Source: Polyporus tsugae
Lineage: Eukaryota; Basidiomycota; Agaricomycetes; Polyporales; Polyporaceae
Assembly: GCA_024305745.1 (NCBI GenBank)
Contig: JAHRBS010000013.1
Location: 3,100,001-3,164,000, forward strand
Length of the DNA stretch: 64,000 nucleotides
Direction of reading: 5' to 3'
Shown: in pieces, positions 56,901 through 64,000 of the stretch
How positions within the stretch are numbered: position 1 is the first letter of the stretch
Layout of the letters: every line of letters starts with the position of its first letter
The notes under the pieces: model-generated
Told to the model about the DNA's origin: nothing
What the model saw: only the letters and a program-made list of their open reading frames with translations
Databases searched by the model: none
Program-made: the position numbers and the translations under genes

Positions 56901-58353
56901 TCTCAGAGACGCGGCGCGGGAGATGGCAGAGTGTCCGACGGTGGCGATCATCCAGCACGAGTCGCACGTGATGCAGGTCGCGCATCACTACTTTGAGAAC
57001 GCTATGGCGTACTTTACGCGCAGGATTCACAAGTGTATCTCTCTCGGTAAGTCGTCGTATGCGCCAGCGCTGGAGGTCTGGCCGTGTGACTGACAGTGGC
57101 GACACAGGAGCTGCGAATGGCGAAGTCGCGCCTTTTGTCGGTCACAATGCGTTTTTGCGCTGGAAGGCGCTGCAAGACGCTGCCTTCGTCGACCCCGTCG
57201 ATGGCCAGGAGAAGATTTGGTCCGAATCGAACGTGTCGGAGGACTTCGACATGGCGCTTCGTTTGCAGAGGCGCGGGTACATCATCCGGTGGGCAACGTA
57301 CTCGCAGGGCGGCTTCAAGGAGGGTGTCTCGCTCACCGTCGACGATGAACTCAACCGCTGGCAAAAATACGCGTACGGTAAGCGATTCCGCGCATGCTCC
57401 GCTCCATGTGGCTACTGAGGAAGGTGTTGTGGATAGGGTGTAATGAGCTGCTATTCAACCCGATTGTGCAGTGGTGGAGGAAGGGCCCAATCGCGCAACA
57501 GATCCGCCGGTTCATGTGGTCGGGTGCGCCTCTCCACTACAAGTTCTCGATGATGGCGTACATGTTTTCGTACTGTGAGCTTCCTATTCGCTTTGTGTGT
57601 TTGCACAGGCGTCTCTGATGGTTATGTGCATGACAGATGGTATCTCTGCGGCGATCACGATTGGTATCCTGAACTATGTGTTACTCGGGTTTCAATTTCC
57701 GGTCGACGGCTTCTACCAGCACAGTTTTGAGGTCTGGCTTGCCGTTACCGTTGTGTTCTTTGGCTCTGGCAACGTCGGCTTTACGCTCCTTGAGTACCGT
57801 CTCGGCCATAGGCCCCTCGTGAGTAGCGTGTGATATGTGGAAAGGACGGCTCACTAACCAACTTTGCAGCTGAGCTCGATGCTCGAGAATATTACGTGGA
57901 TTCCTTTCTTGTACGTCCTTTGACTGGTTGCCGGTGGCCGGGCGACTGACTTCAGCGTGCAGTTTCTTCTTCTTTGGCGGACTCTCGATTCCCGTCTCGC
58001 AGGCGATCTTGGCCCACTGCTTCTCGTATAACATGACGTGGGGCGCAACAAAGAAGGAAGTCGAGCGGTCAAACTTCTTCAAGGAAATACCCAAGATCTT
58101 CAAGCGCTTCTGGTTCCCATGGCTCCTTTCCTGGATTCTCATCGCTGGCATGGTCATCCTCAGCACACCCCTTGTCCCCATTGAATGGCGCGTTGACGGC
58201 TCTGCCTGGGCCGTTATCTTCCCCCTCGCCATCATAGCTGGCTCTCATATTCTCTTCCCTGTGCGTTCATTCTCATCTCAGTCCATTGCGCTCTCATGTT
58301 TACCGCTTTTCCAGATCATCCTCAACCCCTGGTTAATGGTCTTCTCATACTGA
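53961..58353 (+). CDS. Family-2 glycosyltransferase, chitin synthase-like polysaccharide synthase
   Basis: This large multi-exon gene starts MDYDRYDAFLHHIFKQTQGD and ends at 58353. The N-terminal third is Ser/Pro-rich with short conserved segments (DERVLVVWSHSIDTIVPTCHDFEDRLIKLLW). Two membrane helices precede the catalytic domain (PHITIQMPVYKESLETV). Catalytic motifs are FINDDG (about 56343), LLVDSDTVVPEDCL (about 56862), SEDFDMALRLQRRGY (about 57236) and NRWQKYAYG (about 57352, the Q/RxxRW-like box), followed by several C-terminal helices. The order is that of processive GT2 enzymes such as chitin and hyaluronan synthases, but FKRAGRFKKASNMNYALAL and the ED-FDM box place it with a fungal GT2 group outside the classical chitin synthase classes. 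A wall polysaccharide product is inferred. About a dozen introns. Confidence 0.82.
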
Positions 58354-58488
58354 ACATCCCACATTGAGTAGGGACCCTTTGCGAGGCACATTATCCATAC
58401 CCTACTCTAGCTCCCAACGGATGATCTGTGCCTGCTACATACTTATTCATGCTACTCGCTAACGGACTGCAATCCTATCTCTATAATA

Positions 58489-58513
58489 CTGGCCCTAAGC
58501 CCCTTAGGGCCAG
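58489..58513. repeat. Perfect 11-bp hairpin
   Basis: CTGGCCCTAAG (58489-58499) and CTTAGGGCCAG (58503-58513) are perfect inverted arms with a CCC loop. On the plus strand a run of five T follows, resembling a terminator hairpin. In a fungal nuclear genome it is more likely an element end. Confidence 0.8.
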
Positions 58514-59262
58514 AGTTTTTGCAGTATTCAGCTTCTAGAGTGGGAAAATTAGGGGGCGACAGGGGGTGACCTAATATTCTGGATACCTAATGACAATGGC
58601 TATCCTTTCTAGGTAGTTTTAAGGGTGCCACTATCTTTGCTCTTGCTCACCGGCTCTCTGACTGCATTGTAGTGGTGAATTTTGCGAGTAACTGGCTCAT
58701 AGCGTAGAGACGAGTGAGGGCGACAGGGGGCGACCTTGCATTCCAGGTGTCTATACACTATAGTTACCCTCCCCAGGTAGTTTTGTGGCCATTGCCCTCT
58801 CCGTTCTTGCTTGCCGGCCCTTGGAATACCGTGCATGAAGGTAAAAATCGCAAATCTGGCTGTGTTGGTCCTCTGGTACAGCAACGGGTGGGGGCGACGA
58901 GGGGCGACCTTGTATTCTAGATGTCTATAGACTACAGCGTCCCTCCCTAGGTGGTTGGGTGGTCGTCACTGTCTTTGTTCCCGCTCACCAGCACTCTGAC
59001 TGAAAATACACAGTATTGCACATTTAGCTGTGTCGGTCCTCTGGTATAGCAACTGGTGACAGTGATGGAGGCCAACCTTGAGTTCTCCCAGCCTCTTGAC
59101 TATAACTATCCTTGATAAGTTTCTTTTTTGGCATCTAGCAACCTCCCATAAGTCGAACAAAAGGGTACTGTAGCTAGATTTCCGTTAGTGACATTATCTG
59201 AGTATTTGAGCCAATTTTGGGCCTGTTGCCTTACTTATCCGCTTACTAATGGTGAATTAAGC

Positions 59263-59291
59263 GCCCATATGCCTCGCCGAGGCATATGGGC
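59263..59291. repeat. Perfect 14-bp palindrome
   Basis: GCCCATATGCCTCG (59263-59276) pairs with CGAGGCATATGGGC (59278-59291) around a single C. It lies between the two shorter direct repeats, 155 bp upstream of the zinc-finger gene start. Confidence 0.85.
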
Positions 59292-59445
59292 ATCTTTTGG
59301 GTGCTTTTTCGGCGCTAAATAAGCTCCCAAAAGTCGAACACAAGGGTGCTGCAGCTGAAGCACCTTAAGTTAGCTCCAAAGTTGCTTCAGCTCCTCCTCC
59401 CTCTTGACCTTCAACCACCACCATCCCCCATCTCTGTTCGTCATC

Positions 59446-59992
59446 ATGGCTTCCACTTCCACCTCCACTGACAGTAAAAAGTGCACCTTCTGTGACAACT
59501 TCTTCACTGGGCATCCTGCCAACCACTACCGTACCTGCCGTCACTTCACCTGGAAGATCTCTCATCTGTTTGCAGAGAAAAAGGGTCCCATGGTCACTGT
59601 CACTCGTAACAGTAAAAGTGATATTATTTGCAAGTGTGTGTCGAGCAATGGCAAGGCCTGTACTAGGACCTATGTCAGCCGCACAGCTCTGGATAAGCAC
59701 TTGACCAAGGTCAAGCCTGTCTACTGGGTCGTAAGTGCACTTAGCAGAACATATGCATCTCTTTGCTGATGCTGGCTACAGGCTCCGGACGCGCTTGCTG
59801 CAGCCCTTGCTGCTGAACAAGAGGTGCCTCCTCCTCTTCCGGTCAACCAGATGGCCGTGGACTCTGAGCTGTCGACCAGTGCTTCTGGGCAGCCGGTATG
59901 TTCCTTGTTATCTCCTTAACTGTTATCGCTTAGTTGACTGGCTATTAGATGGACACTGCTCGGGACACTCCATCTCCAGCCCCTCTGGGTTA
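59446..59992 (+). CDS. Zinc-finger protein, probably truncated
   Basis: Three exons (59446-59730, 59782-59895, 59949-59992) join in phase to about 147 residues and stop at a TAG that is part of a GGGTTAGGGTTAGGG sequence. The N-terminus has two Cys/His clusters: KKCTFCDNFFTGHPANHYRTCRHF (CX2C, several His) and ICKCVSSNGKACTRTYVSRTALDKHL (CX3-8C...H). These look like BED- or C2H2-type DNA-binding fingers as found at the N-terminus of fungal transposase or transposon-associated proteins. The rest is Ala/Pro/Ser-rich. The abrupt end in non-coding, repeat-like sequence suggests that a longer gene lost its 3' part by insertion or recombination. Confidence 0.5.
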
Positions 59993-60365
59993 GGGTTAGG
60001 GAGGAGCGCGAACGCGAGCGAAGCGAGCGTGAGCGCGACTAGGGATGAAACAGTCAACAGGCGGTAAGGTTCTCCCTACCGCAGCCTGTTTCGCCTTTAT
60101 AGTGGCTCATCAGGACTGTCTTAGTAATACGCAGGTTGCTATAATAAGCCGATTGTGCAATAGCACGTCAGAGGGTGACTAATTCCGACCGGACTTAATG
60201 ACTTAATTGTGATGACGATGACGGGCCGTGCGTCAGCACGGCCTAGTAAGAGTGCGACTTAGTCATACTCTGACTGTTGACTGCTTAGTCCTAGTCACGT
60301 TATTACTCATGTGACTTGCGTGCGTACGCGTTCATCACCTGACTAGTCACCTGATAAGCAGGCGC

Positions 60366-60387
60366 GCGCTCGGCGTGAGCCGAGCGC
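60366..60387. repeat. 9-bp hairpin with GTGA loop followed by CTAA
   Basis: GCGCTCGGC (60366-60374), GTGA loop, GCCGAGCGC (60379-60387), followed by TAA. A GC-rich hairpin just before CTRR is the signature of a Helitron 3' end, but the usual spacing (about 10 nt between hairpin and CTRR) is missing here, so this is only a resemblance. Confidence 0.6.
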
Positions 60388-60463
60388 TAACATCATTACA
60401 GGGGGGGTAAAGGAACCGTGGTGAGGGTTAGGGCGACAAAATGACACAATATTGACGCCAAAG

Positions 60464-60494
60464 TGCGCGGACCAACTAGTAGTTGGTCCGCGCA
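60464..60494. repeat. Perfect 15-bp inverted repeat (GCGGACCAA motif)
   Basis: TGCGCGGACCAACTA (60464-60478) and TAGTTGGTCCGCGCA (60480-60494) flank one G. The motif GCGGACCAA recurs in the next 60 bp in both orientations (about 60501-60540), giving a cluster of four related arms. Confidence 0.85.
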
Positions 60495-60880
60495 GATCAA
60501 GAGCGCGGACCAAGGTGACATTGGTCCGCACGGACCAGGGTGATGTGCATATGCGCTCTCCACTAAAATGCAGAGGAGACGGTAACACTACGCTCTCCGC
60601 AGAACTTGAGTGACATGTAGGATGCAGCAATATGTGTGTTGCATCCCTGGGGAAGATGCATATGCAAATTGAAGGATGTGCAGTGTGCAGTAGTAATACA
60701 AGACTGTGCGTTGGGGCGCCGGCCACACAGTGTGTTCTGAAAACCATCAACACTGGCAGGACAGAACCAAGGATAAAGGAGCCTTCATGTTGATGCAAAG
60801 CATGAGACAATTGCTGAGTGCTGCAGCGAAGGGTAGTGTGGGCGAAAAAGAATTTTTGAAGATACATAAATTACGATAAG

Positions 60881-60961
60881 CAGAGGTTGAATCTGCAGCG
60901 ATGTGCCAGGAGTTAACTGAGTCTTTGGACCAGAAGCATTTGGCCACTGAGCTATGGCAGT
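60881..60961 (-). repeat. tRNA-derived SINE head or tRNA pseudogene
   Basis: On the minus strand, TAGCTCAGTGG (60954-60944) is a perfect RNA polymerase III A box, and GATTCAACCTC (60893-60883) is a B-box-like sequence at the right distance. The latter sits in an intact T arm: stem GCAGA/TCTGC with a seven-base TTCAACC loop. Acceptor and anticodon stems do not pair well and the variable region is long, so it is not a functional tRNA. It fits a tRNA-derived SINE in this repeat-rich block. Confidence 0.5.
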
Positions 60962-61208
60962 CGAGACAGTAAACAGTACAAATACTTGCCTAAGAGTGTA
61001 GGGCTTGGACGGTAGGCAGGAGAACGTAAGGAGCGTGTACAGGGAGTTCGCTTATGTGGCTGGAAGGATCTTCCGCCTGCACGACAGCTTCGGAGCTTCG
61101 GGTTAGTTTAGCGAATGCGCTGGTGCCGTAATGTAGGCACCGTTCTCACACAGAGTGAAGGGATATTTAGACAGAATTGAGGGTTGATGATACCTAAGGT
61201 TGATCACG

Positions 61209-61895
61209 ATGCACCCCGACTCTGCCGCCTCACGCGCCAGCACTGACAGCGACGAGACAGTGCGTCCCTCTGTGCGCCAGACTGCTCTGTGCAGCCCTCC
61301 AGACACTGAGAGGGCTGGTGCGGGTTTGGCAAAGCGGTCAGAGAGTGGATGCGGAGGAAACGACGATGGGAGCTGTGGGCGTGCATCTGAGGATTCTGTT
61401 GAGGATCCTTCGCTCCCGCGCATTCTGCTGACGAATGAGCTGAGTGTCCAGTTCCTGATGCCGCAGAGGCACATTGACTGGGAGATTGAGCATGGGGGGC
61501 ATTTTGCGGAGCATCGTCTTCCGGGGCGAGCATGCACGCTTGACAAGGTGAGATCTGGAAGTTTTCTCAGCATTGTGCTCTTCTGATTGTTATACTGTGG
61601 ATGTGGGTAGCTCCCACCGCGGCGACCAGCTCCTCGAGGTCCGCTACCGCCGCTGCCACCTATCTGGCAGTCAACGCCACCGTGGCGCATTTGCGAGGCA
61701 CCATACAGCACTCGGCGCAGGACACCGTCGCTCGTTGCAGCCTCTCCTCTGCTTGCTGCCCCTCCTCAGTTCCTCGCTGCCGACATGCGCGCCCCTCCAG
61801 TCACAGCCACGCGTGCTCCTTCCCTGCATCCTGCGATGGTGTACCCTCCTGTGCACCTGACTATGTGTACGATGGATGTGACGGCCCCCTCGTGA
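61209..61895 (+). CDS. Unknown protein with proline-rich C-terminus
   Basis: Two exons (61209-61547 and 61611-61895) join in phase 0 to about 207 residues. The first exon encodes a Ser/Asp/Arg-rich start (MHPDSAASRASTDSDETVRPSV), then ILLTNELSVQFLMPQRHIDWEIEHGGHFAEHRLPGRACTLDK, which looks folded. The second exon is Pro/Arg/Ala-rich with no pattern. Donor GTGAGA and acceptor GGTAG are good. No family is recognised. Its setting between SINE-like and hairpin-rich DNA suggests a mobile-element passenger or a young gene. Confidence 0.45.
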
Positions 61896-62856
61896 GCGCA
61901 ATTTCTGTATTGTCCACGGTGAAAGCTTACCTGTGTGCAGCGAAGTATGTTTGGATGAACGTGATGGCGAGTGTCCGGAGGACCAGACATCGTGGTACGA
62001 CCAGTGCTGTTCGCAGTAACGGATATGGTGACCAAAGTTTGGACGAGCCCCTGAATGAAATCTGTATATATATATATATTAGTTTGACGGGAAGTGAACT
62101 GATAACATGGTAATAGGAGAGCTCGTGTATAAGTGCACAGCAACGCTGGATGATAACATGGGGGGGGCAAATCTTGACATGATGAGTACCGCACTGAATG
62201 AAACTGAGGGGATAGGGATAAGTGCGCGCGGATGACCCTCCCTGTGATCCGCGCGGAACAGGATGGATGTGATCGGCGCGGAACAGGATGGACGTGATCC
62301 GCGCGGAGACGGACGTCCATTGTCCGCGCGGAGCATAGGGAGGGTTATCTGCGCACAGAGGACGATGGATGTATGACACGTCACCTACATATTTGCCACG
62401 ACGATACATCGAGTATGTACACACGCATGTACAGTATGTGCAATATTGGTGTAATGTGAGGTACGAAATACCATATGTAATAACACGCAAAGTTGGTCAG
62501 TACAGCAGCGACGGTGAAACATACCGCGGGGGTGTGTGGCTGTACAAGAAGACGTGTGTATACGGATAAACGCGTGATGTGCTCGATATAGGCAAGAAGC
62601 CATCGGAATCTGATGTGCGGGCGGATGTGGGCAGGTCCGCCCGAGAGAGAGGAAGAGCATGAGGCAGATAAGAGGAGGAAGGAGATATGTACCTCAGTGC
62701 GACGGGTTTCGTCTTGCCATCCTCCTTCATCCAGCGATCGGTGCAGCGATCTAGCGCATCAACAAATCGATTGAACGTAGGAGCGACGAACGACATAGTT
62801 GTAAGTAGATTGCGTGTGGATGCGAAATCGATGACTGAATTGGAACTGGTAGAACG
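61896..62856. other. Non-coding region with 25-bp tandem array
   Basis: No gene is supported. It holds an AT run (ATATATATATAT, about 62066-62079), the 25-bp array annotated below and many TGTACA/GTGTGT motifs upstream of the ParB-like gene. Confidence 0.5.
62232..62345. repeat. 25-bp tandem repeats bounded by inverted repeats
   Basis: Copies start at 62246, 62271 and 62296 with consensus GATCCGCGCGGAACAGGATG plus GACGT, and a partial copy follows (TTGTCCGCGCGGAG). CCGCGCGG is itself a palindrome. The array is framed by GACCCTCCCT on the left (about 62233) and AGGGAGGGTT on the right (about 62336-62345), which are inverted relative to each other. Confidence 0.8.
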
Positions 62857-64000
62857 ATGCCGCCTAAAGCGAAGAAAGGGACAGGTGGAGGAAAGGTACG
62901 TCGAGGCTCGGAGTTCCAGGATGCCTTCTGAGCAGGAAACTATAACGACGGCGGATATAGGTGGGCAGGGTGCGAGTGCCGAAAGTTGACGTTGCGGAGG
63001 CCAGTCTACCGCCGGAGGAGGTGGAGGTGCAGAAGCGTCGGCAGGAGGAGGACAAAGCGTTTGCGGGCCGCGCCGTGCTCGACATCGTGACTCCGCCGCC
63101 GGGCGTCAAGTATCGCTGGAAGAGGTTTAACGCGCGGGGGTTGCAGGCGCCGTCTGTGAACCAGTTGGTGAAGTCGTTTCAGACGGAGGGGAAGCACACG
63201 CAGCAAAGCCCGATCTTCGTCATGCTCGATGTGAACGACCTCGTTGAAGGTACGTATCTGAAGAAAGACGAGGACAGCAGCCAATGGGAAAGCATGGAGC
63301 CGGTGAAGTTCAAGCCGCGCAAGGACGGTAAGGAGATCACGATCGACTTCCTCTCGGGACAGCACCGGCGGGAGGCTGTTGTGGGGTGGAAAGGAAAGAT
63401 GGAGAAAACGCGCAAGAAGTATCAAGCCAGTGCGGACACGGCCGAAGGCAAGCTCGGAGGAGAAGGTTCCCCACAGCAGCAGACAGCGCTCGCGAACCTC
63501 CGCGACGTTGTGTCGATGCTTGGTGGCCGGATCAAGAATGCGGGGCGGTGGTGCGTGTTTCTGTACGACGGAGGTAATGACTAGTGTGTGCAGACATGCA
63601 ATATGACGCAACACTGACAACACGCTCCAATAGAGAAAGGGGACGACACGCTCTGGCGGTACTTATCGCAGAACGAATATTTGCCGGTACTGCGTGCAAC
63701 AATGGAGGAGCGGGTGTGGGGCTATGTCGTGTCGCTGCAAGGGGTAGAGGCGGTATGGAAGGACGAGCACAAGGACGAGACGCCGCCCAAGGCGGGCTCT
63801 GACACCTGGACGAACGCGATGGTGCGGAAGATCATGACGCACCAGCAGCAGCAAGCGTTCTCAGCGTCGTATCTGCTAACGACGAGCCACGGCTGGACGA
63901 TGGTGACAGAGCTCGGGAGGTTCGCGGCATTGAAGAGTGGACAGCACGTCACGATCAAGCTGCTCGATTCGGTGCTCAAGCCAGGGTCGCGAACGAACAA
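62857..64000 (+). CDS. ParB/sulfiredoxin-fold-like protein (partial, runs off right edge)
   Basis: Exons 62857-62895, 62961-63573 and 63634 onward join in phase and stay open to the window end (at least 339 residues). The N-terminus MPPKAKKGTGGGK is basic. At about residues 56-150 it reads WKRFNARGLQAPSVNQLVKSF...TQQSPIFVMLDVNDL...ITIDFLSGQHRREAVVGW. A 'choose positions, then a hydrophobic strand, then SGQHRxxA' order is that of ParB-N/Srx-like domains, where GxHR (here SGQHR, about residues 145-149) contacts nucleotide. The sulfiredoxin Cys is replaced by Gln, so peroxiredoxin repair is unlikely. The region after it is helical and charged. In bacteria the fold is a CTP-dependent DNA clamp or nuclease; in fungi the role is unknown. 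The fold assignment is by motif only. Confidence 0.5.

Larger units (their letters stand above)
58354..59445. repeat. About 166-bp degenerate tandem repeats and hairpins
   Basis: Four degenerate direct repeats start near 58551, 58716, 58888 and 59055 (spacing 165-172 bp). Each opens with a GGGGCGACAGGGGGCGACC-like box, then a conserved TATTCTAGATGTCTATA-like stretch, a CCCTCCCTAGGTAGTT-like stretch and a TGCTCACCGGC/CTCTGACT-like stretch. Two shorter direct repeats at about 59141 and 59319 share CTCCCAAAAGTCGAACACAAGGGTGCTG-like sequence. The block begins right after the GT2 gene and has no open frame of note, so it is probably part of a transposable or satellite-like element. Confidence 0.7.
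59993..61208. other. Non-coding block with hairpins and a SINE-like sequence
   Basis: No gene is supported. It begins with the TTAGGG-type sequence and a CGAACGCGAGCGAAGCGAGCG region. It contains two long hairpins and a tRNA-like element (annotated separately). The minus-strand open frame 60343-60867 is not protein-like. Confidence 0.5.

Noticed and set aside
59985..60003. Possible internal telomere (TTAGGG repeats)
   Set aside because: Only about two and a half units are present, too few to call an interstitial telomere; kept only as an observation.
60361..60392. Helitron 3' terminus (hairpin plus CTAA)
   Set aside because: The hairpin abuts CTAA without the usual spacer, no Rep/helicase gene is nearby and no 5' TC end could be paired with it.
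60343..60867. 174-codon minus-strand frame through the hairpin cluster
   Set aside because: It crosses the SINE-like flank and the inverted repeats and reads as His/Ser/Leu-rich noise.
62232..62345. CRISPR array
   Set aside because: The 25-bp units are directly adjacent with no unique spacers, there are no cas genes, and the genome is eukaryotic.

Overview
The window is nuclear DNA of a filamentous basidiomycete, most likely a wood-decay agaricomycete of the polypore type. The genes are split by many short (about 50-70 nt) GT-AG introns, coding GC is high, housekeeping genes are packed on both strands, and several families are typical of Agaricomycetes (DUF6533 and DUF4436-type membrane proteins, F-box/LRR proteins). 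No species is claimed. Exons were assembled by eye from open frames, splice signals and phase continuity.

Layout, left to right: the start of a secreted/membrane protein gene running off the left edge (1-206, -); branched-chain 2-oxoacid dehydrogenase E1-alpha (1756-3776, -) head to head with the mRNA-capping RNA triphosphatase (4061-5654, +); a repeat-rich, gene-poor stretch (5.7-10.6 kb) with one doubtful locus; an F-box gene (10830-12881, +); a mitochondrial K+/H+ exchange-related protein (13398-14624, -); HRI1 (15265-15981, +); a DUF6533 membrane protein (16742-18518, -). Then comes a 2.8-2.9 kb tandem segmental duplication (about 18.74-21.54 and 21.55-24.46 kb). Each unit carries a C2-like gene (-) and a small single-pass membrane protein gene (+). 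The left unit is decaying and the right unit looks intact.

From 27 to 46 kb: a macro-domain gene, an ICMT-type methyltransferase, a phytanoyl-CoA dioxygenase-like protein, a small conserved hypothetical protein, a DUF4436 pseudogene, D-lactate dehydrogenase, the HECT E3 ligase HUL5, a multi-pass membrane protein and an intact DUF4436 gene. From 47 to 58 kb: eIF3e, an MPDU1-type PQ-loop protein, ribosomal protein L10a (uL1), an unresolved minus-strand locus and a large family-2 polysaccharide synthase.

The right end (58.4-64 kb) changes character. It holds about 166-bp degenerate tandem repeats, several perfect hairpins, a 25-bp tandem array bounded by inverted repeats, a tRNA-derived SINE-like sequence, a truncated zinc-finger gene, an unknown proline-rich gene and a gene with a ParB-like fold running off the right edge. 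This block is the best candidate for an undescribed (probably mobile or mobile-associated) element.

Functionally the core genes are unrelated housekeeping functions (mitochondrial catabolism, mRNA capping, translation, ubiquitin ligation, glycosylation, cell-wall synthesis). They are arranged as divergent pairs sharing short promoters of about 160-290 bp.
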